A stretch of DNA of 64,000 nt from JAIVJZ01 sp035645695 (GCA_035645695.1 DASQMC010000028.1:16174-80173), one strand, 5' to 3'. Numbered from the stretch's first letter, positions 47,217-56,754 are shown. Translations and numbers: made by a program. The notes: generated from the sequence alone by a model not told the origin.

Positions 47217-47654
47217 ATGCCGCCAGTCGCACCCCGTATCCTCATCGTCGACGACGACAGCGACAGTTCCGAGTTGATCGAGATGATGCTCCAATACTCG
47301 AACACCCGGTACGACATTACTTCCGTCCGAACGCCCGAAGAAGGATTACGCCTGGCGGCGACTCAACGCTTCGACCTGTTCGTGCTCGATTACCGTCTGC
47401 TGGGCATGAACGGAGCGGATGTCTGTCGTACCATCCGCCGAATGGACACCGAGACGCCGGTCATGTTCTTCACCGGGGCGGCATTCGAGCATGAACGGCG
47501 GGAAGCGATGCAGGCCGGGGCAAACGCTTATCTGGTCAAGCCGGACGACCTCAAAAAGCTACTTGAGACGGTGAGGGATTTGCTCAGTAGGAGTAAACCC
47601 GCCTCCGCCCGTGACGCGCCGCAGGCCGCTTACCAATCGCGGGCTTCGGCGTAA
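47217..47654 (+). CDS. Single-domain response regulator
   Basis: 145 aa from ATG 47217 with AAGGAG upstream. Receiver with IVDDDSDSSE, phospho-Asp in FVLDYRLLGMNG, Thr in FFTGA and Lys in LVKPDD. No output domain; a short disordered tail. Orphan, with no kinase adjacent. Possibly interacts with the divergent Crp/Fnr regulator's pathway, but that is only proximity. Confidence 0.88.
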   Translation: MPPVAPRILIVDDDSDSSELIEMMLQYSNTRYDITSVRTPEEGLRLAATQRFDLFVLDYRLLGMNGADVCRTIRRMDTETPVMFFTGAAFEHERREAMQAGANAYLVKPDDLKKLLETVRDLLSRSKPASARDAPQAAYQSRASA

Positions 47655-47761
47655 GACGGAGGAATGTCGGATTCAGCCCGCGGACGTTGATATGAGCGTG
47701 TAGATTAAGCCCGACGGCAGTTCAGCGAGATCGATCAGGCGACGCCAAGTTCGCCGAAAGA

Positions 47762-47806
47762 AAAGGCAGAAGTGAGTGCGAGTTGCCCCGCCTCACTTCT
47801 GCCTTT
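47762..47806. terminator. Bidirectional terminator hairpin
   Basis: AAAGGCAGAAGTGAG / CTCACTTCTGCCTTT, a 15-bp perfect stem, followed by TTTTT on the plus side. Between convergent response-regulator and protease genes. Confidence 0.8.
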
Positions 47807-47830
47807 GATCTTTTTACTTCCGGCGTTCGC

Positions 47831-50800
47831 TTACCTGTCGGCCACCTGTCCGCCGCCGGTCTTGAGCTGCTTGAGCAGTTCCTCGACGGCCACTTCGATC
47901 TGGCGGTCGCGCCCGGCGAGGTTATCCTCGGGCGAGTTTTCGACAAGTATGTCGGGGCGCACGCCCGTGTTCTCCATGTTGGTTTGCTGTTTGTCGGCGA
48001 GATAGACGCCGATGCCGGGCGTGCGCACGGTCGAGCCGTCGATGAGCGTGTAGCTGCCCGTGCCGATGACCGCGCCCGGCGTTGGCGTGCCGATCACTTT
48101 GCCTAAGCCCAGCGCGCGGAAGCCCGCCGGGAACATCTCCGCGTTCGAGGCCGAACGCCAGTTTTGCAGGACGACCTTCGGGCCGAAGAAGCCGTTGGAG
48201 GGGCGCGTCGTGGCCTCCGTGCCGCGCGGCTGCCAGACCTGATACTGGCGTTGGACGAGTATGCCGAGCAACTCCTGTTCGATGTTGCCGCCGCCGTTCC
48301 AGCGTTGGTCTATGACCATCGCCTCCTTGTCGCGATACTCGCGCAGTTCCTTCTCGAACTTGCGAAGGCTCGGCTGGTTCATCGCCTGTATGTGAATGTA
48401 GCCGACGCGCCCGTTCGAGAGTTTCGTCACCAGATCGCGACGCTGCTTGACCCAACGCTCGTAGCGCAGCTGGTTGTAGTTGCCCATCGAGGTCGGTTCG
48501 ATGCGCGTGCGCCACGCGCCGTCGTCCGCGGCCTTGTTGTTGAAGGTGACGGCGACCTTGCGGTTGAGACGATAGTTGAGATGCTGCCAGTATTCGTCGC
48601 CCGCGCGCACGGGCTTGCCGTCAATGGCGATCAGGTAATCACCCACAGACACCTTGACCCAATCCTTATCGGCCGGGCCGTCTTGATAGACGTGCGTGAC
48701 CCGGTAGCGACCCGCCTGCGCGTCGGCTTCGAGTTCGAGGCCGAGGTGGCCTGTCTGCGCCGCGCCCGGTTCACGGCCGCCCTGCTGCGGGGGCGCGGCG
48801 CCGGTGTGCGAAGCGTTCAGTTCGCCGATCATCTCGTTGATGATGTTGAGCAGTTCCTGCCGGTCGCCGACGTATTCGACGAGCGGGCGATACCTGGCAC
48901 GCATTGCGTCCCAGTCGGTGCCGTGCATCTTTACGTCGTAGAAGCGGTACTTCATCGTGCGCCACGCGTCGTCGAACATCTCAGCCCACTCGGCGGGACG
49001 ATCAATTTTCACCTTCGCGGTGAAGTTGATGCGCCGTCGTTGCGCGGGCGCGGCCGACGTGGTGGGCGGCGCGTTCGAGGCAGACACACCCGGCGGGAGC
49101 GGCGGCGGCATCGAGACGGAATAAACGTAATCCCCTTCCTGAAAGTAGAGCGTGCGGTTATCGCGCGAGACGTTTAAATTGGAGACGCCGGAGTTGCCGC
49201 CCGCTCCGCCGCCGCCCTGTGCCGCGCCGTCCGCGGGGGGCGTGCCCGCCGTGATCCGCGTGAGCCGTTTGCCGTCTTCCTGAATCGAATAGACGACGGG
49301 AATGTTCACCGCCCCGGCGAGTTCGCTCGTGACGAAAACGACCGTCTTGCTGTCGGGCGAGATGTTGTAGCTCGTGACGGCGAAGGGCATGCGGGTCAAC
49401 TGGCGCGTGCGTCGCTTGAGTCCCGCCCAATCAATGTTAAGCGGCTTCGGCGTCGGCCGCTGCGCGGGATTCACGCGCGCCGCTCCTCCTGCTCCTCCAG
49501 TGCCCGCCGCTTCGCCGGGTGGCGGCTGCGCCGCGGCCTGCGCGGCTTCCTGTTCGGCGCGTTCTTCGGGGTCGTCGGGGTCGCGCTCAAGCCGTTCGAG
49601 CATGACCGAGTAGATTTGCACCGAGGTCAGCGAACTGAAATTGCTCTGATCGATGCGCTGGAAATAGAGTTTCTTCCCGTCGGGCGAGAAGCGCGCGTTC
49701 ACTTCGTTGAACGAATCGAAGGAGGCTTTTCGCTCATCGCCGCCGCCGGAAGGGGAGATGTAAATGTCGCTGTTGCGCGTAAAGTCGGGCTTGGAATAGG
49801 CGAGCCATTTGCCGTCGGGCGACCAGGAGGGCGTGCCGATTTGCCCGTAGCGCGACGCGCTGATCTCCTTCACCGCTTTGCTCGCGACCGTGACTGTGCG
49901 GAGTTTGTTGTCGGAAGCCGTGTAGGCGATCTGCGTGGAATCGGGCGACCAGGAGTAGCCGAACTTGAGTTCGTCGAGTTCCGTGATCTTCTGCGCGTCG
50001 CCCGCGCCGTCCGTGGCGACGACGTAAAGCTCCTCGCGCCCGCTGCGGTCTGAGACGAACGCGATCAACTTGCCGTCGGGCGAGTATTCGACGTTGCGGT
50101 CGCGGAAAGGGCTATCGGTCAACTGGCGCAAGTCGCCCTCCTCGACGGGCACGGTGAAAATTTCGCCATGCACGGAGAGAACGATGCGACGCGAGTTGGG
50201 CGCAAGCCCGTAATCGTCAACCTGAGAAGCGAAATCGCGCACCTCGCTCAGGCTCTCCTGTGTCTCGGCGGCGATGTCGAGTTTGATCGGCGTCACGCGC
50301 TTTGAGGAAAGGTCGAGTTTCGAGATGCCGAAATCATGCTCGAAGACGATTGTCTTGCCGTCGTTGCTGATGGCAGGCCAGCGCACGTCGCCCGTCTTGA
50401 AGGTCGTCACCTGCGCGGCCTTGCCGCCCGCTTCCGGGACGCGCCAGATGTTGGTGCGGCCGCCGCCCTCGCGGTCGCTGACGAAATAGATGTGGCCGTC
50501 GCGCGCCCACATCGGCCACGAATCGAGTCCCTCGAAGTCCGTCAAATTCGTGAAGCGTTTCGTCGCGGCGTCCATCACCATCACGTCCGACTGCATCGAG
50601 CCGCGGTAGAACTTGCGCCAGTAGGCCTGCGACTTCTGGTTGTAGGCGATGCGCCGCCCGTCGGGCGAGTAAGAGCCTTGCACGCCCATGTCCACGCCCG
50701 CGTTGGCGGGCATCCGGCCGTCGGTGCCGACGGTGTAGAGGCGCGGCGCGAAGTCCTCGCCCCTGTTTGAAGAGAAGAGGATGTTCTGGCCATCGGGCGA

Positions 50801-51145
50801 CCAGTTCAAGACCGAATCGTCCGACGAGTGCGAAGTCAACTGCTTCACCGTGCCGCCCGTCGAGGGCATGATGAAAACATCCAGATTACCGTTGCGGTCG
50901 CTCGAAAAAGCGATCCATTTGCCGTCCGGCGAGAAGCGCGGGTACACGTCGCGCGCCCTGTGGACGGTGAGACGCTGGACGTTCTGCCCGGTTTCATCCG
51001 CCGTCCAGATGTCGCCGAGATAACCGAACGCGACGCGCCCCTGGTTGTAGTGCGGGTAGCGCACGAGCCTCGCCTCTTTCGCCGCCGCCACCGTTGAGGC
51101 CACGAAGATAAACGCGATTGCCGAAAGGTAAATTTTCTTCATCAT
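47831..51145 (-). CDS. Secreted Tricorn-like S41 protease
   Basis: 1104 aa with a signal peptide (about 1-21). Two beta-propeller regions made of TolB/WD-like repeats (FSPDGKWIAFSSDRNG, YSPDGKLIAFVSDRSG, WSPDGKWLAYSKP) span about residues 25-640. A helical C1-like domain, a PDZ domain (about 805-880; VSVGDYLIAIDGKP) and the S41 core follow. Catalytic-region motifs are LNASHTG and QNWRSASNAEMFP. Degrades peptides in the periplasm by analogy with tricorn. A Gly/Pro-rich linker splits the propellers. Confidence 0.9.
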   Translation of the reverse strand: MMKKIYLSAIAFIFVASTVAAAKEARLVRYPHYNQGRVAFGYLGDIWTADETGQNVQRLTVHRARDVYPRFSPDGKWIAFSSDRNGNLDVFIMPSTGGTVKQLTSHSSDDSVLNWSPDGQNILFSSNRGEDFAPRLYTVGTDGRMPANAGVDMGVQGSYSPDGRRIAYNQKSQAYWRKFYRGSMQSDVMVMDAATKRFTNLTDFEGLDSWPMWARDGHIYFVSDREGGGRTNIWRVPEAGGKAAQVTTFKTGDVRWPAISNDGKTIVFEHDFGISKLDLSSKRVTPIKLDIAAETQESLSEVRDFASQVDDYGLAPNSRRIVLSVHGEIFTVPVEEGDLRQLTDSPFRDRNVEYSPDGKLIAFVSDRSGREELYVVATDGAGDAQKITELDELKFGYSWSPDSTQIAYTASDNKLRTVTVASKAVKEISASRYGQIGTPSWSPDGKWLAYSKPDFTRNSDIYISPSGGGDERKASFDSFNEVNARFSPDGKKLYFQRIDQSNFSSLTSVQIYSVMLERLERDPDDPEERAEQEAAQAAAQPPPGEAAGTGGAGGAARVNPAQRPTPKPLNIDWAGLKRRTRQLTRMPFAVTSYNISPDSKTVVFVTSELAGAVNIPVVYSIQEDGKRLTRITAGTPPADGAAQGGGGAGGNSGVSNLNVSRDNRTLYFQEGDYVYSVSMPPPLPPGVSASNAPPTTSAAPAQRRRINFTAKVKIDRPAEWAEMFDDAWRTMKYRFYDVKMHGTDWDAMRARYRPLVEYVGDRQELLNIINEMIGELNASHTGAAPPQQGGREPGAAQTGHLGLELEADAQAGRYRVTHVYQDGPADKDWVKVSVGDYLIAIDGKPVRAGDEYWQHLNYRLNRKVAVTFNNKAADDGAWRTRIEPTSMGNYNQLRYERWVKQRRDLVTKLSNGRVGYIHIQAMNQPSLRKFEKELREYRDKEAMVIDQRWNGGGNIEQELLGILVQRQYQVWQPRGTEATTRPSNGFFGPKVVLQNWRSASNAEMFPAGFRALGLGKVIGTPTPGAVIGTGSYTLIDGSTVRTPGIGVYLADKQQTNMENTGVRPDILVENSPEDNLAGRDRQIEVAVEELLKQLKTGGGQVADR

Positions 51146-51299
51146 TTTTTCCAGACAGTTAAGTAGTTAAAGCCCGCGCCGCTACCGTAAGACGGCGCGA
51201 CGGGCTGCTTCCGTGCAGCGACGATTTCGGTTCTTTGGTCAGACAGGAAATTCTGTATGCGTCCCATTTGAGGGCGCTTTGTGCAGGATTAGCCCGTGC

Positions 51300-51328
51300 A
51301 TTGTAGTTAAAACGCTCGCGAACGCCAA
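51300..51328 (-). promoter_or_regulatory. Candidate sigma70 promoter for the Tricorn-like gene
   Basis: Minus strand: TTGGCG, 17-bp spacer, TACAAT. It would give a leader of about 150 nt before ATG 51145. It falls between the protease gene and 51393. Confidence 0.5.
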
Positions 51329-51392
51329 ATATTACGGCCGGGCGCGGCAAAAGTTCTCCACGCGCCTTTTTCCACACGATCAATTTCGCCGC

Positions 51393-51902
51393 TCACTGCT
51401 CGCGCACGATCAATTTCGCGGCGGGCAACATCGCGCCGCGCCCCCTGTGCTGCCAGCAGCGACCCGTGCCGCGCACGCGCCGCGAACAGGGCGTGCCGCG
51501 CTGAGTGCGTGCGCCGCAGATGGAGACGATTTCGTCCGGGTCGGTCGGCCGCTCGGTCTCGGTGCCGTCCGCGCCGTAGGCGGTAGCACGCGCCTCCGTC
51601 GTCGTCGTCTTTGCCGCCGTCGCCGCGTTCATCTCCTTGCCCGCAGTAGAAAGTTGCGAGGCGAGCGGAGGGGGATTGAGCGCGCTTCGTTCGATGACGA
51701 GCGGCGGGGGCGCGGGTCGTATCGCGCGACCGCCGACGAAGCCCGCGCCCGCGAGCGCCGCGCACGCAACGAGCGGCCGGATGATGCGCCCGCGCCGAAA
51801 CCTCTTATCGCACCCATCGCAAAAACGACGGCTCGTCCACACACGCCAACGCACGCGGACGACGCGCCCGCCGCACTCCGCGCAGAAATTCGGCTTATAC
51901 AT
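51393..51902 (-). CDS. Zinc-ribbon membrane protein with a C-terminal Cys/His knuckle
   Basis: 169 aa from ATG 51902 (GGGAG eight bases upstream). N-terminal zinc ribbon CAECGG...CDGCDKR, one membrane segment (PLVACAALAGAGFVGG, about residues 45-62), a disordered linker, then CGARTQRGTPCSRRV and GRCWQHRG, a compact C-x8-C-x9-C-x2-H motif. The last motif resembles small DNA- or RNA-associated knuckles seen in other hypothetical proteins. Function unknown. Confidence 0.65.
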   Translation of the reverse strand: MYKPNFCAECGGRVVRVRWRVWTSRRFCDGCDKRFRRGRIIRPLVACAALAGAGFVGGRAIRPAPPPLVIERSALNPPPLASQLSTAGKEMNAATAAKTTTTEARATAYGADGTETERPTDPDEIVSICGARTQRGTPCSRRVRGTGRCWQHRGRGAMLPAAKLIVREQ

Positions 51903-52185
51903 TTGAAATTCTCCCACGAGCGTAAGCACACGCCGCCGTAGCTGTCGTGGGTTTGGGGCGCAATCGCTAACAACAAAAGACCGGGCGGTCTGTGTTTCGA
52001 GATGTGCGTAAACGTCAACTAAAGGAACACCGGCGAGAGCAACGTTCAAGGGAGACGTTCATTCAGAGAGACGTTCGTAGCGCATCCATTCGGTGCGGCG
52101 AATTATTGTCGAATCGAGCTTCGACGCGCAAGCTATTTTCCGCTCGAACTACCTCGCCCGCCTTTGTTTCACGTGCTGGCGAGTG

Positions 52186-52214
52186 TTGCACGCGCAAAAC
52201 AAACGTGCTATAGT
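52186..52214 (+). promoter_or_regulatory. Candidate sigma70 promoter
   Basis: TTGCAC (52186-52191), 17-bp spacer, TATAGT (52209-52214), about 105 bp before the gene at 52326. The remainder of the 51903-52325 gap shows only short AGAGACGTTC repeats near 52050. Confidence 0.6.
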
Positions 52215-52325
52215 CCGTGGTCACTCCCGAACGATTGAGAATGCCCTTGAACATAAGAGGCGCGCTTCGGTTTGTGCGCCCTGACTCGTCGTTCTCCCGC
52301 CGCCGGTTCGCGTCAGGTTAAGTCA

Positions 52326-52982
52326 ATGGGTCTGAAACTTTACTGCAATCGCTACGCGCATTTCAAAGACGCGCTCGTGTGTTCGGTCAACTGCCTGTAC
52401 CGCACGCGCTGTCAGGATTTCGCGCTTTTTTACGACGAGCACCGGGAGACGGTGGACACGCTCGTCGGTGATTATTACGCCGGTCGGCGCGCGAACGAGC
52501 GTGCGGTGCCGGCAGTTGCCGCGTCGCGCTCGCTGCCCGTCGTGCCGGTTGCGCGTCCCATCGCGACCGCCGTGGACATGCGCGAGTTGATACGTTTGGA
52601 GGTTAAGCAAGAGATGGCCGAAGCCGCATACATCTGGATTGACAAGGAAGGCCGCGCGGAGTTGCTCGGCCAGGATGAAGTTTTGCGCCGCGCCTCGCGC
52701 GGGACGAAACCGCAGACGATCTACAAAGTCGCGCAGGAGATGGAACTCAAATTCCAACTCGTGCCGCGCAAGCGCATCGAGCGAGCGCGCCGCATCGCCG
52801 AAGTCGAAGAGGAGCGCGCCGTGGCGCGTCGCACGCGCCGCACGAACGCCAGAACCGCGACTGCCCCCGAAGCCTTCGACGAACTCGACGAAGCGACTCC
52901 GGCGAGCAGCGGCAACATCGCCGCCGCCGCGAACGCCGCGCCGCGACGAACGCGCCGCCGCACACTCAAAGCCGTCAGCTAA
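52326..52982 (+). CDS. Hypothetical protein with an N-terminal four-Cys region
   Basis: 218 aa. Residues 6-30 carry four Cys (YCNRYAHFKDALVCSVNCLY and RCQDF), spaced like a metal or Fe-S site. A middle helical domain (RELIRLEVKQEMAEAAYIWI) follows, then a very basic Arg/Ala-rich tail. No membrane segment. Own promoter. Family not recognised by name; the basic tail suggests nucleic-acid contact. Confidence 0.6.
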   Translation: MGLKLYCNRYAHFKDALVCSVNCLYRTRCQDFALFYDEHRETVDTLVGDYYAGRRANERAVPAVAASRSLPVVPVARPIATAVDMRELIRLEVKQEMAEAAYIWIDKEGRAELLGQDEVLRRASRGTKPQTIYKVAQEMELKFQLVPRKRIERARRIAEVEEERAVARRTRRTNARTATAPEAFDELDEATPASSGNIAAAANAAPRRTRRRTLKAVS

Positions 52983-53204
52983 AACCGTCCGGCCGCGTCT
53001 CGCCCCCTGAAGCGCTCCTGCCCCGCGCGTTTCAAGCAACGCACCCCTCGCCCCGTGCACCAAACAAGCCTCGCACGTTCGCGCTTCCGGCGTTCGCGTG
53101 CGGGGCTTGTTTGCTATTTTGAAGGCCGCCGGGTATTGCGACCCGCTCATGCCCCGCGCGCTTTTCGCCGCAAGCGCGTGCGAACAATCGAAAGGCTGCT
53201 CCGC

Positions 53205-53233
53205 TTGCAAACGCGTGCGAGGCTTTGCATACT
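53205..53233 (+). promoter_or_regulatory. Candidate sigma70 promoter for the VWFA gene
   Basis: TTGCAA (53205-53210), 17-bp spacer, CATACT (53228-53233). A start near 53240 favours ATG 53275 over ATG 53251. The 52983-53204 stretch shows no gene. Confidence 0.5.
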
Positions 53234-53274
53234 GGCAGCATCCATAACTTATGCCCCGTGCGATTTTTGAAGCG

Positions 53275-54417
53275 ATGACTCATCAACATTTTTTCCCGCG
53301 CCCTGTTTTGCAAAACCTCTGCCGCGCGCTCGTCGCGCTCGCCCTGTGCCTGCTGGCCGTCGCGCCCGCGCGCGCGCAGCAGGACGACGACGAGCGTGTG
53401 ACGGTCGAATCGAACCTCATCCGTCTCAACGTCGGCGTCGCCGACTCAAGGGGGCGCGCCGTCACCAACCTGACGCGCGCCGACTTCGCCGTCTTCGAGG
53501 ACGGTTTGCCGCAAACCATCCTCAACTTCGAGACCACCGAGCAGCCGTTCAGCCTCGTGCTCCTGCTCGACATGTCCGGCTCGACCCTCAGCTTTCGCAC
53601 GCAACTCAAACAGGCGGCCATGCGTTTCATCGACGCGCTCTCGCCCGCCGACCGCGTCTCGGTCGTCTCCTTCTGGACGGAGATGAAGGAGCAGAAGAAG
53701 ACGGTCAAGCCGGTTGACCACATCGAGACGCTCACCGATTTCACCAGCAGCCGACCGAAGATCGCCTTCGCCATCGAACGGGCGCGCGGCGGCGGCGACA
53801 CCAATCTCTACAAAGCCCTGCGCCACGCGCTCGGCGCGCTCCGTGGGGAAGGCGCGCGCCGCAAGGCCATCGTCGTCCTCACCGACGGCATCGACAGCGA
53901 CGTGCGCAAACAGGATCGCGCCGCCTCAATGGCGGCCACGACGGCCGAAGAAGCGATCAGCCTGATCAAGCCCGATGCGAACCCGACGCTCGCCGCGGTG
54001 CTCAACGCGGCGGACGCTCAGGGCGTCACCGTCTACCCGCTCGCGCTGCCGTCCGGCAACCTCAAGCGCCTCGCAGACCGCGCCACCCTGAGCATCACGC
54101 CGAACAAAGGCACGCCGCCCGAGGACATGAAGCGGCTCACGCAGCCGACGCCGCAGCAGGCCGCCATCTACACCTCTGCGCGCGCGCGTCTCGACACGCT
54201 CGCTGCCCGCACCGGCGGTCGTCTGCACGAAATCAACCGTCTCGAAGACATGGCGCGCATCTACGCCGAAGTCGCCGCCGAGATGCGCACGCTCTACACC
54301 ATCGCCTACCAATCGGCCGGTTCGCGCCCACGCGACGGCCAGTGGCGCGCCATCCGAATCCAGGTCGCGCGCCCCGAACTGATCGCACGCACGCGCCCCG
54401 GCTACTACGCGCGCTAA
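53275..54417 (+). CDS. Secreted VWFA-related protein, Acidobacterial type
   Basis: 380 aa from ATG 53275, with a signal peptide ending at ARAQ. An N-terminal beta region (VESNLIRLNVGVADSRGRAV, then DFAVFEDGLPQTI) precedes the VWA domain (about 90-300) with MIDAS motif LLDMSGST and VLTDGIDSD. This layout is the TIGR03436 VWFA-related family, expanded in Acidobacteria, and is the best taxonomic marker in the window. Likely mediates protein contacts outside the cytoplasm. Confidence 0.9.
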   Translation: MTHQHFFPRPVLQNLCRALVALALCLLAVAPARAQQDDDERVTVESNLIRLNVGVADSRGRAVTNLTRADFAVFEDGLPQTILNFETTEQPFSLVLLLDMSGSTLSFRTQLKQAAMRFIDALSPADRVSVVSFWTEMKEQKKTVKPVDHIETLTDFTSSRPKIAFAIERARGGGDTNLYKALRHALGALRGEGARRKAIVVLTDGIDSDVRKQDRAASMAATTAEEAISLIKPDANPTLAAVLNAADAQGVTVYPLALPSGNLKRLADRATLSITPNKGTPPEDMKRLTQPTPQQAAIYTSARARLDTLAARTGGRLHEINRLEDMARIYAEVAAEMRTLYTIAYQSAGSRPRDGQWRAIRIQVARPELIARTRPGYYAR

Positions 54418-54494
54418 GACGCTCGCTAAACGCGCCCCGAACTGCCGCCTTTGCCCTCACGCCGTGTCCGCGCCAAGCCCGCGCGGAGGCACGC

Positions 54495-54524
54495 TTGACA
54501 CTCGCGAGAGCCTTTCCGTATATT
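54495..54524 (+). promoter_or_regulatory. Promoter of tRNA-Arg
   Basis: TTGACA (54495-54500), 18-bp spacer, TATATT (54519-54524), 24 bp before the tRNA 5' end. Confidence 0.8.
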
Positions 54525-54548
54525 CGTCCCTACGTTTCAATCCCATAT

Positions 54549-54625
54549 GCACCCGTAGCTCAGTTGGATAGAGTACATGACTACGAATCATGGGGTCGCA
54601 AGTTCGAATCTTGCCGGGTGCACCA
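54549..54625 (+). tRNA. tRNA-Arg (anticodon ACG)
   Basis: 77 nt with encoded CCA. Acceptor GCACCCG/CGGGTGC, D-loop GCTCAGTTGGATAGAG, anticodon stem CATGA/TCATG with ACG at 54583-54585, T-arm GCAAGTTCGAATCTTGC. ACG (read as inosine) decodes CGU/CGC/CGA. Its last 28 bases are repeated exactly at 57196-57223. Confidence 0.97.
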
Positions 54626-54641
54626 CTAAATTCAAAGATTT

Positions 54642-54669
54642 ACGGGCAGCCAACTAGCTGCCCGTTTTT
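54642..54669 (+). terminator. Terminator after tRNA-Arg
   Basis: ACGGGCAGC / GCTGCCCGT stem plus TTTTTC. The same hairpin with TTTTTCTTTGTG recurs at 57239 and 58742. Confidence 0.9.
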
Positions 54670-54733
54670 CTTTGTGTTCCTATAAGTGTGCCAAAGATTA
54701 GCGAAACGCGGATTCAAGGCTATCAAGAAGGCA

Positions 54734-56650
54734 TCACTTAGCAGCGATGTTTTTAGTCAGTAAGCGCGTGACCGTCGTTGAAAGTCGTCCGATGTCTTGC
54801 GGCTTCCGCAAAAAAGCATTGATGCCCGCCCTGAGCGCATCCCTTTCAATGTCATCCGCAGACAACATGATGATCGGCGTGCGTCGCCGGTGTGGAAGTG
54901 CCCGCGCACGGCGCGCGAGTTCCAATCCATCCTTACCCGGTAATTGATTATCCAGAATGAGCAGTTGATAGCGCGCTTTGCTTTCAATCTTGCGCATGGC
55001 CTCTGTCCCATCAGCACATAGTTCGACCATCCAGCCAAGTTCCTCTAAAGTTTCCTTCACAGCTTCGGCCACTACCTGACAATCTTCTACGCAGAGAATA
55101 TTGATAGCGCGCGCTTTAGTGCGCAGGCGACGGCGGTTGGGGGGATTAATGATGCTCTGCCTGCGCGTTTCGGGCGGGGTGCGCAAGTATGCGAGGTCTT
55201 TATGCCTGCCCTGCTCGGCATCCAACATGTACGTCAGCGTGGCATGATGACGCAAACCGAGTAGCCGCGCGGCGCGTGTGACACTCCCCTCCCCGTCTAT
55301 CAAAGCCCGCCGCACATATCTAGCCTCGTAAGCGCGTACCCTCTCGTTGAGATCGAAATTCGCCCAGAAATCTACGACGCTGCGGACTCGTCTTTGTGAT
55401 AGGGATGCGCGACGATCAGACATGATGCGGATGGCAAAGGCACGCAGGCGCGAGATCGTTTCCATGTCCTGTGTATCTTTGAGCAAGTTATGTGCGCGCT
55501 CGTATGCCTCTAACAGTTCATGCTCGTTGATGCGGTCGGCGTGTTCCTCCATTAACAAGAGCAAGGCGCGCCCTGCATCTTCGACCGCCCCAGCTTGCTC
55601 GGCGAGGTCAGCGGCACGTCTCAAAGTGTTCAGCGATTCGATGAAGTTGCCGAGTTTGGACAGTATGCGGCCTTGTGTGATGAGGGCTTCAGCTAACAAA
55701 CCCTGCTCGCCGCCTTTGGAAAGCACTCGCACGGCCTCGCGGATCGCGCCCTCGGCTGGCTGCAATCTGCCCTGCGCTAGTAGGACACGGGCGCGCGTCT
55801 CATCTACTTGCGCGATCCGACCTTTGTTCTCCAGATCAGCGAACAAACGCCGTGCAGCGTTAAGGTGCTCGTGCGCCTCTTCGTAATGCCCGATGGTATA
55901 GAGTAGAAAACCTAAGTTGCTCTCGGCACTCGCGCGGTAGCTGATATGTCCAGATTGATCAAAATGGTGCGACGCAGCGGTATATTCGATGATGGCGCGA
56001 TCTATATAATCCGGGCGGTGTTCGGCTTGGCCTAACGATGTGAGCGCACAGGCAAGATCATTATGGAATTTCCCTTTCAGTGCATCGCTGGCACTTTTCT
56101 CAAAGAACGCGGCTGAATCTAGGAGGATGCGAAGCGAGTCGTTTAAGCGGCCGCTCAATGATTCAACGATTGCAAGGCGAAGTAATATTTTAGCCCTTAT
56201 CTCTTCGCTGCCTTCATCTAGCCCCTTGAGTGCTTCCTGATAAACCACCCGCGCATCATCATATGCTCCGGCGCGACGATAGCAGAAACCGAGTTCGCTT
56301 TGTGCATTGGCTGCTCTGGTCGTCTCTCCTAATGCTTGAAAGCGCGCTATACTTTCGGTGATTAAGTCTTTGATCTTTTCTTGCGTTCCCTCAATCTGCC
56401 CGACGCTGCCAAGATAACCGGAGAGCGAACCGACGCGCAGAAGTATCTCCGCAGCGGTCAACTCGGATAGTCCTTCTAGTGTCGGGCGTTCGCCGATGCC
56501 GTTCCACAACTCGGCGAGAACGTCGCGCGCCGACTCGTACTCATTTTTGTGCTCGAAATCCGCCGCTATTTTGCATTGAAGCTGCGCTCGCTCGTCGCGG
56601 CTTAACGTAGGGTTTTCCAACTGCTTCAATAATGTTTCAGCTAAAGTCAT
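54734..56650 (-). CDS. TPR - Fis-type HTH - receiver regulator (copy A)
   Basis: 638 aa. Residues 1 to about 400 are tetratricopeptide-like helical repeats (SELGFCYRRAGAYDDARVVY, SNLGFLLYTIGHYEEAHEHL). About 437-480 is a Fis/HTH_8-type helix-turn-helix (YVRRALIDGEGSVTRAARLL). 515-638 is a receiver with VED acid pair, phospho-Asp at about 567 (LILDNQLPG), Ser in MLSA and Lys in LRKPQD. A C-terminal receiver behind an HTH is an unusual order. Divergently paired with the peptide gene 133 bp away. A close paralogue lies at 58827-60749. Confidence 0.88.
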   Translation of the reverse strand: MTLAETLLKQLENPTLSRDERAQLQCKIAADFEHKNEYESARDVLAELWNGIGERPTLEGLSELTAAEILLRVGSLSGYLGSVGQIEGTQEKIKDLITESIARFQALGETTRAANAQSELGFCYRRAGAYDDARVVYQEALKGLDEGSEEIRAKILLRLAIVESLSGRLNDSLRILLDSAAFFEKSASDALKGKFHNDLACALTSLGQAEHRPDYIDRAIIEYTAASHHFDQSGHISYRASAESNLGFLLYTIGHYEEAHEHLNAARRLFADLENKGRIAQVDETRARVLLAQGRLQPAEGAIREAVRVLSKGGEQGLLAEALITQGRILSKLGNFIESLNTLRRAADLAEQAGAVEDAGRALLLLMEEHADRINEHELLEAYERAHNLLKDTQDMETISRLRAFAIRIMSDRRASLSQRRVRSVVDFWANFDLNERVRAYEARYVRRALIDGEGSVTRAARLLGLRHHATLTYMLDAEQGRHKDLAYLRTPPETRRQSIINPPNRRRLRTKARAINILCVEDCQVVAEAVKETLEELGWMVELCADGTEAMRKIESKARYQLLILDNQLPGKDGLELARRARALPHRRRTPIIMLSADDIERDALRAGINAFLRKPQDIGRLSTTVTRLLTKNIAAK

Positions 56651-56703
56651 GTGAGGACTCGCTTTCTTTGTGCTTGCTGAGAAATTTCAGGCAGGCTTAA
56701 GCC

Positions 56704-56754
56704 GCGTCTTATCAACAGGATAGGACGCAAATTAAAACCAGAAGGGTCTGGTTT
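56704..56754. promoter_or_regulatory. Two palindromes in the divergent intergenic region (copy A)
   Basis: GCGTCTTATC-N5-GATAGGACGC (56704-56728) and AAACCAGA-AGGG-TCTGGTTT (56735-56754). Both recur at the same places in copy B with changes mainly in the loops. Candidate operators for the HTH regulator, or 5'-UTR hairpins of the peptide mRNA. Confidence 0.6.

Noticed and set aside
52323..53210. 295-aa minus-strand frame opposite the four-Cys protein
   Set aside because: The plus strand has a promoter, sensible start and ordered Cys motif; the minus frame is Arg/Ala-rich shadow.
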